From positions 1-62,537 of the forward strand of contig JAGWRO010000072.1 in the NCBI GenBank assembly GCA_028876495.1: DNA of 62,537 nucleotides. Reading direction: 5' to 3'. Numbering within the stretch: position 1 is the stretch's first letter; every line of letters starts with the position of its first letter. The stretch is from Bacteroidota bacterium (lineage in GTDB: Bacteria; Bacteroidota; Bacteroidia; Chitinophagales; Chitinophagaceae). Both the position numbers and the translations under genes were made by a program. The notes beneath the pieces are model-generated. The model ran no database searches. It was given only the letters and a program-made list of their open reading frames with translations, and was not told the DNA's origin. This document shows, one piece after another, positions 35,972 to 45,426 of this stretch.

Positions 35972-37003
35972 ATGCAAAAACCGGTATTGGTAATAAAATT
36001 AGGTACGGCTGTTATTTCAGACCAGCAAGGTATCAATCATACTGTAATAAAAAAAGTAGCATCTGAAATTGCGGCGCTTTCATCCAAATACAATGTAGTG
36101 CTTGTTTCCAGTGGTGCCGTGGGCAGCGGGAAAAAATTGTTGCGTCACTATAAAGGTTCATTAACCGAACGCAAGGCTGCCGCTGCGGTGGGCAACCCTA
36201 TATTAATTATGCTGTATCAAAAATATTTTGAAGCGTACAACATTCCCGTAGCGCAGGCATTATGCGAGCGGCATCATTTTTCCAATCGTTTGCAGTTCCT
36301 GCAATTGAAAGATACCTTTGATACCTTTTGGCAAAACAGTATTGTGCCCATCGTGAATGAAAATGATTTGGTAAGTAACATCGAGCTTAAATTTTCTGAT
36401 AACGACGAACTGGCCACATTGATTGCCGTTGGCTTCAATGCAGAAGCGATGATCATCTGTACTTCTGTTGGCGGTTTAATGAATCATGAAAAGGAAATTA
36501 TTCCGTTGGTTGAAAAGGTCGATAATAAAATTTTAGGGTTGGTAACAACTGGCAAATCCGATGTGGGCCTGGGTGGAATGATCTCTAAACTCACGTTTAC
36601 ACGGCTTGCTATCTCGCTCGGGATAAAAGTGGTCATTTGCGGACTTAAAACCGATTCGCCATTCCGGGAAGCCCTTAGCGGAACAAACGGAACTACTTTC
36701 AATGCACAATCTTCCAACCTGAAAGCCCGGCAAAAATGGCTGGCAAGCGGCAGCATCACTTTAGGGAACATCATGATGGATAAAGGCGCCGTGAGGGCAT
36801 TGCATCAAAGAAGAAGTTTACTTACCGTAGGGATTAAAAATGTTCATGGTAAATTTGAATCGGGCGAAGTGGTGCAACTGATGGATGAGGAGGAGCAAAT
36901 AATTGGCGTAGCCAAGGCAAAACTGGCCGCCAAAGACATCAAGGATAATATTTCAGTAAAAAATGTGGTGGCTGCTCATGCAGATGACATTGTTTTATTT
37001 TAA
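35972..37003 (+). CDS. proB: Glutamate 5-kinase
   Basis: A 343-residue glutamate 5-kinase: amino acid kinase domain with VIKLGTAVIS at the N-terminus, VLVSSGAVGSGKKLL, the NDLVSNIELKFSDNDELAT loop and GKSDVGLGGMISK. A C-terminal PUA domain of about 80 residues is present. It phosphorylates glutamate in the first step of proline synthesis. It is directly followed by proA, whose product takes the unstable glutamyl phosphate. Confidence 0.93.
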   Translation: MQKPVLVIKLGTAVISDQQGINHTVIKKVASEIAALSSKYNVVLVSSGAVGSGKKLLRHYKGSLTERKAAAAVGNPILIMLYQKYFEAYNIPVAQALCERHHFSNRLQFLQLKDTFDTFWQNSIVPIVNENDLVSNIELKFSDNDELATLIAVGFNAEAMIICTSVGGLMNHEKEIIPLVEKVDNKILGLVTTGKSDVGLGGMISKLTFTRLAISLGIKVVICGLKTDSPFREALSGTNGTTFNAQSSNLKARQKWLASGSITLGNIMMDKGAVRALHQRRSLLTVGIKNVHGKFESGEVVQLMDEEEQIIGVAKAKLAAKDIKDNISVKNVVAAHADDIVLF

Positions 37004-37013
37004 AAAAAAGAAA

Positions 37014-38255
37014 ATGAATTCCGTTCTATCACTTATAGTAAAAACACACAAAGCTTCCATTAAGTTGCGCAGCATGCATGACGGCCAGATTCAAAATATG
37101 CTGCTATCCCTCGCCAATGCGCTGGAAAAAAACAGGTCGCGCATCCTGGAAGCAAATGCAAAAGATCTTTCGAAACAAGACGCTGACAATCCGCGCAATG
37201 ACCGGCTGATGCTGAATGAAGAACGGGTTATCAATATTGCAAATGCTATTCGCAATGTGAGCCAATTACCTGATCCCTGCGGAAAGGTTTTGGAAAAAAG
37301 AACCTTGCACAATGGTTTGCAACTGGAAAAAATTGCTGTTCCGCTTGGTGTAGTGGGCGCTATTTATGAATCGCGGCCCAATGTAACTTTTGACATCGCT
37401 GCCTTGTGCCTGCGCAGTCATAATGCATGTGTTTTGAAAGGGAGTATTGATGCGCATGAAACAAATAAAGTATCAGTGGATATTATCAAGCAGGCGCTTA
37501 AAGAAAATAAGATGGATGAAGACCTCGTAACGCTATTGCCGCCGGAAAGAGAAGTGGTACAGGAATTATTTACCGCAACGAAATATGTTGATGTGTTGAT
37601 TCCACGAGGTTCTGACGGACTGATTCAATATGTAAGAAAAAATAGTTTGGTTCCTGTAATTGAAACCGGCGCGGGGGTGTGCCATGTGTACGTGGAGAAA
37701 GAAGCAAATCTAAAAAAAGCGGTAGATATTGTAGTGAATGCAAAAGTTTCCCGCCCGTCGGTATGTAATGCAGCAGATGCCATCCTCGTGGATAAAGCCA
37801 TTGCAAAAGATTTTTTAACGCAATTGCAGCCGGCTTTTAATAAATACAATGTAGAAATTTTTGCAGATGCATCTGCATATGATTTGCTGCAAGATTATCC
37901 TCATTTGCAAAAAGCTTCGCCTGAAGATTTTGGCCGTGAATTTTTAAGTTTGAAATGTGCCATCAAATTAGTGGATGATATCGACGAAGCGTTGGAACAT
38001 ATTTCAGAATATTCAACCAGGCACTCCGAAGCGATCGTTTCTGAAAACAAAGAACAATGTGAACGATTTTTGCAGGAGGTAGATGCAGCGGCGGTTTATT
38101 CCAACGCCTCCACGAGATTTACCGATGGCGAAGAATTTGGTTTGGGTGCAGAGATCGGCATCTCCACTCAAAAGCTTCATGCAAGAGGCCCGTTCGCATT
38201 AGAAAAACTGGTCACCGAAAAATGGGTGATAAGGGGTGCAGGACAGGTGAGGTAA
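37014..38255 (+). CDS. proA: Glutamate-5-semialdehyde dehydrogenase (gamma-glutamyl phosphate reductase)
   Basis: A 413-residue aldehyde-dehydrogenase-fold enzyme. The ATG at 37014, ten bases after proB, is preferred; a longer frame from 36963 would overlap proB. The catalytic cysteine is Cys251 in SRPSVCNAADAILVD, and the NADPH-binding region includes GVVGAIYESRPNVT. It reduces glutamyl-5-phosphate to the semialdehyde. The closing GPFALEKLVTEKWVIRGAGQVR is typical. proC is not in the window. Confidence 0.93.
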   Translation: MNSVLSLIVKTHKASIKLRSMHDGQIQNMLLSLANALEKNRSRILEANAKDLSKQDADNPRNDRLMLNEERVINIANAIRNVSQLPDPCGKVLEKRTLHNGLQLEKIAVPLGVVGAIYESRPNVTFDIAALCLRSHNACVLKGSIDAHETNKVSVDIIKQALKENKMDEDLVTLLPPEREVVQELFTATKYVDVLIPRGSDGLIQYVRKNSLVPVIETGAGVCHVYVEKEANLKKAVDIVVNAKVSRPSVCNAADAILVDKAIAKDFLTQLQPAFNKYNVEIFADASAYDLLQDYPHLQKASPEDFGREFLSLKCAIKLVDDIDEALEHISEYSTRHSEAIVSENKEQCERFLQEVDAAAVYSNASTRFTDGEEFGLGAEIGISTQKLHARGPFALEKLVTEKWVIRGAGQVR

Positions 38256-38315
38256 ATCAGTCTCTCCCCAAAATAAAAATCCTTCTTATTGGTTTATTTA
38301 CTGCAGAAAATAGAA

Positions 38316-38334
38316 ATGTCCGGGGCCGGGACAT
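38316..38334 (+). terminator. GC-rich hairpin after proA
   Basis: ATGTCC / GGACAT stem with a G/C-rich loop, 60 bases after the proA stop. No long T-run follows, so it is a weak candidate. Confidence 0.3.
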
Positions 38335-38432
38335 ACGAACAGCAATACTTTTATTATTTTAAACATTCAAAGGATAGAGGTTAGGCTTTTGACCAGACTT
38401 ATGGAAGCTATAAATGCTTGGAACTAAGACGT

Positions 38433-38957
38433 ATGACTATAAAATTTTGTATGTTTATGTTTTTATTACTTTTAATAGAAATGTATACCGACCAATTTAT
38501 ACAAGATTTGATTGTTTGCCCAAAGACAATAATTGAAGCTCCAAAAGATTCTGGTATCAGCAGGGGGAGTTTCAAAACGGTTTTTGGTATGGCTTCGGTT
38601 GATGGAGTACATAATTTTACAGGGTTTATTTCAAGGAATGCGTTATTCCAAGAGAACTTTTCCATTGGTCTTGTTTATGACCCAAAAGAAGAAAAAGGTA
38701 AAATTTGTCTGCTCAGATGTAATGGACTACATGGAGAAACAATAGGTCTTGCACATCATTCGTTTTTTCATATCCATACAGTTACCGCAGATGATATAAA
38801 TAATGGTATAAAAGTTGAAAAGCATATACAAAAAACAGAGGAATATTCTACCTTAGAGGATGCAACCCAGTTTTATATTAAATACGTCAACATACTGCCA
38901 GCGGATAGAAAAAAACATTTTCCACCGCCATCTGGACAAATTGAAATGGAATTTTAA
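38433..38957 (+). CDS. Hypothetical protein, partner of a DUF1828-type gene
   Basis: A 174-residue protein from the ATG at 38433 (an upstream TTG at 38418 is unlikely). The first residues are hydrophobic (MTIKFCMFMFLLLLIEMYTD) and could be a signal or helix, or an artefact of start choice. Then follow a beta-rich segment (FTGFISRNALFQENFSIGLVY) and a histidine-containing patch (GLAHHSFFHIHTVTADDINNG). It resembles the DUF6978-like partners often adjacent to DUF1828 proteins, but this is not certain. It is only nine bases upstream of the next gene and is AT-rich. Confidence 0.55.
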   Translation: MTIKFCMFMFLLLLIEMYTDQFIQDLIVCPKTIIEAPKDSGISRGSFKTVFGMASVDGVHNFTGFISRNALFQENFSIGLVYDPKEEKGKICLLRCNGLHGETIGLAHHSFFHIHTVTADDINNGIKVEKHIQKTEEYSTLEDATQFYIKYVNILPADRKKHFPPPSGQIEMEF

Positions 38958-38966
38958 TAAACAAAA

Positions 38967-39722
38967 ATGGAAGAAATACTAACATATATAAAATCTGATT
39001 TCAATGGTCGGGTCTCAATAAAAGAGAAGCGGCCAGGTGTTTATCAGTTACTGCTTCCAATTTACCATGAAGATGGTGATATGGTTGACCTGTTTATTAA
39101 ACAAAAAGATCAACATACTTACTCATTGTGCGATTACGGATTGACTTTGCAAAGGCTCTCATATACTTATGATATAGATACAGAAAATAAAGAGTCAATC
39201 TTGCAACGGATACTATCCGAAAACAGTTTGTCTGAAGTTGAAGGAAATATTTGTTTAGATACCAAACCGGAAACTATATATACTGACATAATGCACATAA
39301 CTCAAGCCTATGCAAAAATTGGCAGTATGAGGTATTTTAAAAGAGAAGTAATTGAAAATCTCTTTTATGAAATGCTTGATGAATTTATTATTAAAGAACT
39401 TCAAGAATTTAAGCCACAAAAAAAAGTTTTGCCTATCCCAAATAGAGACGACCTCGAAGCTGACTATTCCTTTTCACCGAATGGACACCCTATATATTTG
39501 TTTGGTGTAAAAGATGTCGCAAAGGCAAGGTTAGCAACTATCAGTTGCCTTGAATATCGGATGCAAAAATTAAACTTTAGAGGTTGGGTCGTAAACGAAG
39601 ACTTTGAAAAACTACCTAAAAAAGATAGGTCAAGGCTTACAAATACTATTGATAAACAGTTTACGTCATTCGATGAATTTAAGGTCAACGCTGTTGAATT
39701 TTTGGAACGGGAAAGAAAATAG
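38967..39722 (+). CDS. DUF1828/DUF1829 domain protein
   Basis: A 251-residue protein. Residues ~1-90 match DUF1828 (FNGRVSIKEKRPGVYQLLLP, HTYSLCDYGLTLQRLS) and the C-terminal half resembles DUF1829, with the stretch FSPNGHPIYLFGVKDVAKARL. Such proteins sit in variable genome islands, often with a short partner gene. A nuclease-like or toxin-antitoxin-like role has been considered but is not established. The pair is AT-rich compared with proA and the response regulator, so it was probably acquired by transfer. Confidence 0.72.
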   Translation: MEEILTYIKSDFNGRVSIKEKRPGVYQLLLPIYHEDGDMVDLFIKQKDQHTYSLCDYGLTLQRLSYTYDIDTENKESILQRILSENSLSEVEGNICLDTKPETIYTDIMHITQAYAKIGSMRYFKREVIENLFYEMLDEFIIKELQEFKPQKKVLPIPNRDDLEADYSFSPNGHPIYLFGVKDVAKARLATISCLEYRMQKLNFRGWVVNEDFEKLPKKDRSRLTNTIDKQFTSFDEFKVNAVEFLERERK

Positions 39723-39738
39723 CGTTTAAAGTCCCTGT

Positions 39739-40401
39739 CTATACCCACCTGTTTTTATAAGCAATTTTTATGGCCTGTGCTTTTGATTTTACGTGCAGCT
39801 TCTGATAAATGTTGGCGATGTGTGTTCTTGCAGTTGCAGGACTGATAAACAATTTTTCTGCTATCTCTTTGTATTCAAGCCCTTCAACAAGAGCAACCAG
39901 TACATCATATTCGCGGCGGCTTAACAAACCAGGCTCTACCTTGCCGTGGTTATCATCGGTTGTTCCTGTTTTTAACAAGCCTAAAGTTTTTCTCGCAATG
40001 GCGGGCGACATAGGCACGGCATTATAATTCGCCACCTGCATAACCGCTTCGATAAGATTAACAGCTTCATCGTCTTTCAGCAAATAGCCATTGGCTCCTG
40101 CTTTGATGGCTTCAAAAATTTTTTCGCTGTTATCAAATACAGTAAGCACAATAAATTTTATTTCAGGAAAAAGCGTTGAGGCAATCGCAATCGTTTGAAT
40201 GCCGTCCATTTCGGGCATTTCAATATCCATTAAAACAATTTCTGGCCAATTCGTTGCCAGGGCATCGTTCATTTTTTTTAGAAAGTCCTTACCATTTGCC
40301 GCTTCCATTACGATGTTGATTGCTGTGGAAGATTGCAATTTGTTTTTAATCGCTCTTCTCACGATCGCTTTGTCATCTACTATCGCTAATTTAACGGACA
40401 T
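39739..40401 (-). CDS. NarL/LuxR-family response regulator
   Basis: A 220-residue response regulator. The receiver domain has Asp9-Asp10, phospho-acceptor Asp59 (VLMDIEMPEMDG) and a conserved lysine in GANGYLLKD. The C-terminal LuxR-type helix-turn-helix reads LSRREYDVLVALVEGLEYKE to LFISPATARTHIANIYQKL. The sensor kinase gene lies 40 bases upstream on the same strand and is its likely partner. Target genes are unknown. Confidence 0.93.
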   Translation of the reverse strand: MSVKLAIVDDKAIVRRAIKNKLQSSTAINIVMEAANGKDFLKKMNDALATNWPEIVLMDIEMPEMDGIQTIAIASTLFPEIKFIVLTVFDNSEKIFEAIKAGANGYLLKDDEAVNLIEAVMQVANYNAVPMSPAIARKTLGLLKTGTTDDNHGKVEPGLLSRREYDVLVALVEGLEYKEIAEKLFISPATARTHIANIYQKLHVKSKAQAIKIAYKNRWV

Positions 40402-40441
40402 AAAATTTTATCATAAAATTGCATCAAGTGAAAATAATTTT

Positions 40442-43400
40442 CTATACTGCAAATGAATGATTTTTTTTCAGCAATACCATGGTGCCGTCTGCACCAGAAT
40501 CAATGTTTAATTGGTAACCTGCTTCTTCACAACGATGACGCATATTGTACAATCCATTACCGGTAGGTAGCTGGCTAATGTCAAAACCATTGCCATTATC
40601 TACCAAAGAAAGCAAGGTAATTTCACTGTTGCTGATGATTTCAATCTTTATCAGCGAAGCGCAGCTATGCCTGAGTACATTATGCAACGCTTCCTGCATC
40701 ACGCGAAAAACATTAAGCGCTTCACCGGGCGAAAGCTCTTTATCTTTTTCAATGCTTTCGTGAAATTTGATTTGTATGCCTTTATTATGATGCAAAATTT
40801 TTTTTGTATATACTTTAAGACGGTCAGAAAAATCGGTGATAGTGATAATGTCATTGTTTAAAACCCAGATAGTTTCCTGTAAAGAAGCGATAATATTTTT
40901 TGCGTTTGCCGAAATGTATTCGGCAGTTTGTTGCACATCTTCTTTTGTTGTCAGGTTGTTTAATTCTTCGGCGCCTGCAGCCAGCGCAGTGGTGTAGGCG
41001 CCTACATTGTCGTGCAGGTCTCTTGATATGCGCTGCCTTTCCCGTTGAATACTTTGCTGCATTTTTAACTGCTGCAATTTTCTTTGATATCTTCTTTTGT
41101 TATACAAATACATTATTGCCCACAGCATGGTTGCGGCAACTACTATCACAACTATCTTAAACCACATCATTTGCCAGAACAGGGGCGTAATAATGACAGA
41201 GATATACTTTATAGCTTTGGAACTTTCACCTGCAAGACCCGCAGCATATTCAAAAATATATTTTCCGGGAGGCAAGGCGTATCGTGCGTGCCCGGTGCTT
41301 CCCGCATTCACCCAGTTTTTATCTATTCCCTGCATTTTGTAGCGATAATGATACACGTTCGGTTCATAGCGGCCAAACGCAATAAAATCAAACGAGATAA
41401 TATTTTTTGTGTAAGGAAGTTTGATGCGATGCATGCACCATGCGGCAGTGTCGGTCCTCCATTCGGCGTCCATTACTTTAATCCGCTGTAAAAGCACAAG
41501 CGGATTTTCCCCTGGTATTTTCATTTCTTTCGGATAAAAACTATTTACACCATTAGTGCCCCCGAAAAACAATTCTCCGTCACTTGCTTTTGCGCTTACG
41601 TTGGTATTAAATTCATTCCCCTGCAAACCATCTGAAGCGTAGAGGTTGATGATACGCCCGTTTTTGTAAATGCACGATATGCCTTTATTGGTGCTGCACC
41701 AAATATTTTTATCATCATCATCCTGAACGCTGTAAATATTTTCATCAGCAAGACCATCTTTTTTTCTATAAAGGCGCAGCACCTTGCCGTTAACGGGATT
41801 AATTTTGTATAATCCTTCCTCCGTTCCCAGCCAGATGTTTCCTTCGCCGTCCTGAAAAAAACATTTTGTTGCTACATTCTCTTTGAGGTAAAAAACAGAT
41901 TTATTCGAAAATTTTTTTCCTTTTAATAAAGAATATTTTCCCGCACCGCCTATCCATAACTGCCCCTTATCATCCAGTAATGCACACAAAACCATAGTCT
42001 TTACCAAAGTCTTAAAACGGATTTTTTGAGGAGAATAAACCGCTTTCACCACAGCCTTTGGCTGCGCTAATATTGCAGCCGTATCTCCCATTATTTTAAG
42101 CGGATAATAAGTCGTTGCCAATCCCGCATGCAATGGCAAAAGTCTCATTGTGGCTGTGTTTAAGAGGTAAACGGAATATTTGCCGTCGGCAAATACGAGG
42201 TACTTGTTTTTTGCAGCTTTCAGAATACAGCTAACCTCTTGCGCTGCAGTGTTTGGCGTAATACTGAATTGTTTTAAAAGATGTCCCGAAGTATCGAAAA
42301 CAGACAATTGGTTAAAGAGTGAGCCGGTGATAACAAGGTTAGCCTTTTTATCAGGGAAAATGACCCGGGAGAAATTTTTGCGCACATCAGGTACGCCGTA
42401 ATATTTGAGATTGAGCGTGCCTAAATTTATTTTTCTTAAGCCTGAAAACGATAATAACCATAGATTATGAAAACGGTCGGGCATACTAAAAGTGATATAA
42501 CCCAGGTCAAAGAAATTTTGATTTTGCCGGTTCACCATACGGTATAAAAATTTTCCGGAATTGGCATTGAAAAAGTACAGTTGATTATTGACAGCAATTG
42601 CAAAAAGATTATTGTATAAATAACTCATCGAAATACATGCAATGCCGGCGGTATCAACATTTGCAGGATAACTACTCAACAATTCTGTGGAACCGCTTGT
42701 AAGATCAGCCTTAAAAATACCTTTGTTGGTAACGAGCAGAAGCGTATCATTCTTCAAGGAAAAAAAATTATAAATTAACTTTTTAATTCCGGGAATATGA
42801 TACAAGTGCACAATTTTTTTTGTGGTGAAATCAATTTCGGCTATACCCTGGTCGAAGCTAACAAGCAAGGTGCCTGAGGTGCTTCTTTTAAAATATTTTA
42901 TTCCGGGAAACTTGCCGGAAATATTAAATGTGCCGGAAACTTTGTGGGTTGGTTTATCAATGGCCACAAATTGATGTTGGGACGCCGACCAGCACCAAAC
43001 AGCATTTGCCGTTTCGAGCACAGGCATCACCGGCGAAACCTGGTAAGGCTCAGGCTGATGAATATTTTTCAAATCTTTTTCGGGGGTTTCATATATAACT
43101 TCAAACTTGTTGGTAACACTGTTGTATGCACTGATTCCGCTATGATAGCTTAACCACAGGCTGCCATTGCGCAGCTTGAAAAAATGCGGATGATTGGTTT
43201 CGGGTAAGCCCTGCTGCGGAAGAACGTCTTCAAATTCATTCCCGTTAAATCGCTGCAAGCCTGCTCCAAAACTTACCCATACAAAGCCTGCACTATCTTC
43301 TGCAATATCCACTATGTGGTTGGCAAGGAGGCCTTCATTTACGCTGAAAGTATGGCTGCTCAATTGCTTAAGCGCCTGAGCCTGCAATGTATATTGAGTG

Positions 43401-43459
43401 AATACAAAAACGATAGCAACAATTAATCGGTTTTGAGTATGAAAGAATTTTTTTTTCAC
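40442..43459 (-). CDS. Sensor histidine kinase with periplasmic two-propeller and Y_Y_Y domains
   Basis: A 1005-residue protein. A signal peptide (residues 1-~27) precedes about 620 residues of reg_prop beta-propeller repeats (IAEDSAGFVWVSFGAGLQRF, DGEGNIWLGTEEGLYKI). Then a Y_Y_Y domain ends the periplasmic part with YRYKMQGIDKNWVNAGSTGH. One membrane helix follows (~755-780), then a HisKA_3 phosphorylation site (RQRISRDLHDNVGAYTTAL) and a HATPase with NGNGFD and GNGLYNMRHR. It lacks the receiver and AraC domains of true hybrid regulators, so it uses the separate regulator next door. Ligands of this class are often glycans, but no glycan locus is nearby. Confidence 0.92.
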   Translation of the reverse strand: MKKKFFHTQNRLIVAIVFVFTQYTLQAQALKQLSSHTFSVNEGLLANHIVDIAEDSAGFVWVSFGAGLQRFNGNEFEDVLPQQGLPETNHPHFFKLRNGSLWLSYHSGISAYNSVTNKFEVIYETPEKDLKNIHQPEPYQVSPVMPVLETANAVWCWSASQHQFVAIDKPTHKVSGTFNISGKFPGIKYFKRSTSGTLLVSFDQGIAEIDFTTKKIVHLYHIPGIKKLIYNFFSLKNDTLLLVTNKGIFKADLTSGSTELLSSYPANVDTAGIACISMSYLYNNLFAIAVNNQLYFFNANSGKFLYRMVNRQNQNFFDLGYITFSMPDRFHNLWLLSFSGLRKINLGTLNLKYYGVPDVRKNFSRVIFPDKKANLVITGSLFNQLSVFDTSGHLLKQFSITPNTAAQEVSCILKAAKNKYLVFADGKYSVYLLNTATMRLLPLHAGLATTYYPLKIMGDTAAILAQPKAVVKAVYSPQKIRFKTLVKTMVLCALLDDKGQLWIGGAGKYSLLKGKKFSNKSVFYLKENVATKCFFQDGEGNIWLGTEEGLYKINPVNGKVLRLYRKKDGLADENIYSVQDDDDKNIWCSTNKGISCIYKNGRIINLYASDGLQGNEFNTNVSAKASDGELFFGGTNGVNSFYPKEMKIPGENPLVLLQRIKVMDAEWRTDTAAWCMHRIKLPYTKNIISFDFIAFGRYEPNVYHYRYKMQGIDKNWVNAGSTGHARYALPPGKYIFEYAAGLAGESSKAIKYISVIITPLFWQMMWFKIVVIVVAATMLWAIMYLYNKRRYQRKLQQLKMQQSIQRERQRISRDLHDNVGAYTTALAAGAEELNNLTTKEDVQQTAEYISANAKNIIASLQETIWVLNNDIITITDFSDRLKVYTKKILHHNKGIQIKFHESIEKDKELSPGEALNVFRVMQEALHNVLRHSCASLIKIEIISNSEITLLSLVDNGNGFDISQLPTGNGLYNMRHRCEEAGYQLNIDSGADGTMVLLKKNHSFAV

Positions 43460-43777
43460 CTTGAAAAATCCCGGGTTATTCTTATGGTTGATAAATTTCA
43501 GACATTAAAAATATAAAGTTCTGAGCATTAAAAAATCATGCAAATGATGTATTGCCCTTACTAAGCAGCGCAACGAAATTTGTCTCCTGTATTTAAGTGG
43601 AAAATAAAAAAAATTTAGAATAATATTTACTGAAAAACTTTCATCAGTTTACCAGGCTAAAAATATAATGTCATTAAAACCTTTTATTATATACCAGTTT
43701 AAGGCAGCTCATTTCTGATTATTATTAAAGCAAGGCACAAAAATTAAAAAAGATCCGTAATCAAAACAACAAAAAAT

Positions 43778-44257
43778 ATGAAAAAACAAAGTATGATCGC
43801 CATGTTTGCATTGGCCTCGTTAACTATTTTGTCCTTAGGTTGCCACCAACCTAAGGATGGTTACAGTAATGCCAGTACCAGTTGGAACTGGACGGGTACG
43901 GCTCCGTTAAGTGCAGACATAGACGGAGTTCACTACCAAGCGACGAACGGATCTGTTGCATCTCCATTTGGAGCCATTGTGCTCACGGGAAGTGACAACA
44001 CAGATTCGACAGTAAGTATCATCTTTACAGGCATACCTGCAACTGACGTATTATACGACTGTCCAAGCACTGCCAAACTGGGTTTTGATATAAAGTCATC
44101 TACCTCGGATGACTATTTTGCAGCAACATCGGGCCAGGTAAAAGTGCTCTCTCTTACAGGTAATACTATAGAAGGCATGTTCTATGGCACAGTTAAAGAC
44201 TCGACAACTGGTGTTACACACACTTTGAAAAATGGTTACTTCAAGATGAGTAAATAA
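43778..44257 (+). CDS. Hypothetical lipoprotein
   Basis: A 159-residue lipoprotein with lipobox LSLGC (Cys22) and a Ser/Thr-rich exposed part that looks all-beta (APLSADIDGVHYQATNGSV, VSIIFTGIPAT, VKVLSLTGNTIEGMFYGTV). It resembles DUF6252-type small lipoproteins of Bacteroidota. The preceding gap 43460-43777 and the following gap 44258-44574 show no gene. Confidence 0.65.
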   Translation: MKKQSMIAMFALASLTILSLGCHQPKDGYSNASTSWNWTGTAPLSADIDGVHYQATNGSVASPFGAIVLTGSDNTDSTVSIIFTGIPATDVLYDCPSTAKLGFDIKSSTSDDYFAATSGQVKVLSLTGNTIEGMFYGTVKDSTTGVTHTLKNGYFKMSK

Positions 44258-44574
44258 TGATGAAAGCAACTAAGGGTTTCAGTACTTTCCACTTTATCCG
44301 GACAAGGTCATTGTATGGCGCAAGTATGAGCCTTTGCCCTAGCCAGGCCTACTTGTGCTGCTGCATAATAACTCAAACATAATAAAACCAATCTTCCCGA
44401 CTTGGCACAAGTATAGTCAACACACAAAGCAGGCTACCAAACTTCCGTCAAAGCAACCTTTCTTTATAATTCAAAGAGAGAGTGAAGATACTTGCGCGAA
44501 CATCGGGGTCTCAAAAAAAATTGATTTTTTTTATTCATAAAGTAATTATTTTCTAATCTAAAACTATATTTATC

Positions 44575-45234
44575 ATGAAACGTAAAGTATTTGTTTTTGT
44601 CTTCGTCTCTTCGGTTGTTTTTTTCAACAATGTAAAAGGGCAAAGTTGCGACCCCTGGATTATTTCAGCTTACAAACAACTCTATAATCGCAACCCAAAT
44701 GCAGATGAATGTAATATTCATCATTACAACAATGGTTCATGGAGAAATTATAATGAACTGGTAGGTTACATCAGAGCTTACAGGGGTGATCCGTGGATTT
44801 TTAAAATTTACCAGGAAGTTTATTACAGGGAACCTAATGCATGGGAATTAAATATCCGCAATTATAATAACGGTTCGTGGAATAATTATAATGAATTAAA
44901 AAATTACATTATTCAGTTTCAAAATTCTTTGAGCAATAATCATCTTCAAATAAAGATTGCTCCATTGAAAGAGAACCAGTCAATTGCAGGCTTTTTTATT
45001 GATGGGAGGCAAGTAGGTGTTGATGTTATTACAGCGGGTGCCGGCAACGTTATTGCAGCGGGTGGTGGTAATGTAATTGCAGCCGGGGGAGGTAATGTAA
45101 TTGCAGCGGGTGGAGGTAATATTGCAGTGAATTCGGGTATGGCAGGAGTAAATTTTGGTGGCCGATACACCGTTCAATCAGTAGGCACCAAAGTAATAGC
45201 CACTTCAGGAAATGGCGCTTTAATTATCAGATAA
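44575..45234 (+). CDS. Secreted repeat protein with NNGSW repeats and AGGGNVIA solenoid
   Basis: A 219-residue exported protein (signal 1-~23, cleavage after KGQ). Residues 25-70 and 71-116 are two ~46-residue repeats with the pattern DPWIxxxYxxxYxRxPNA, ENIxxYNNGSWxNYNEL and YI. After a linker, residues ~150-183 are four 8-residue units (VIAAGGGN) that could form a beta-helix or a glycine-rich fibre, followed by a short strand-rich end. No enzyme motif. No family name is certain. A surface or matrix role is a guess. Confidence 0.7.
   Translation: MKRKVFVFVFVSSVVFFNNVKGQSCDPWIISAYKQLYNRNPNADECNIHHYNNGSWRNYNELVGYIRAYRGDPWIFKIYQEVYYREPNAWELNIRNYNNGSWNNYNELKNYIIQFQNSLSNNHLQIKIAPLKENQSIAGFFIDGRQVGVDVITAGAGNVIAAGGGNVIAAGGGNVIAAGGGNIAVNSGMAGVNFGGRYTVQSVGTKVIATSGNGALIIR
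45025..45120 (+). repeat. 24-base tandem repeat, four units, in-frame
   Basis: Units at 45025, 45049, 45073 and 45097, each coding for eight residues (VI-AAGGGN). The last two are almost identical, a sign of recent slippage. Confidence 0.85.
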
Positions 45235-45426
45235 ACCATTCTATTAAAATTTTACAAGACATGATTTTTTAATAAAACTGTTTCCCGATATAAAATTGAG
45301 CTGTCTTGTATATGAAACTATTTAACAGAATGATTTGCTTAGAATCCTACAATTGAAATAACTAAACAAGATGTTTTATTTCAATTAGCATAACATTTTT
45401 TTAACCCTTTTAAAAAGTATAACAAA

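Noticed and set aside
38418-38432. TTG start for the DUF1828 partner
   Set aside because: An ATG five codons later is simpler and no leader signal supports TTG.
41084-41491. 135-residue plus-strand frame in the sensor kinase gene
   Set aside because: Overlaps the Y_Y_Y and membrane region of a complete kinase; His/Cys-rich shadow.
40442-43459. Hybrid two-component regulator
   Set aside because: No receiver or AraC domain follows the ATPase domain; the regulator is a separate gene.
44355-44540. 61-residue frame
   Set aside because: Composition is unlike coding neighbours; no features.
45025-45120. 24-base tandem repeat considered as CRISPR
   Set aside because: Units are contiguous without spacers and are in-frame coding.
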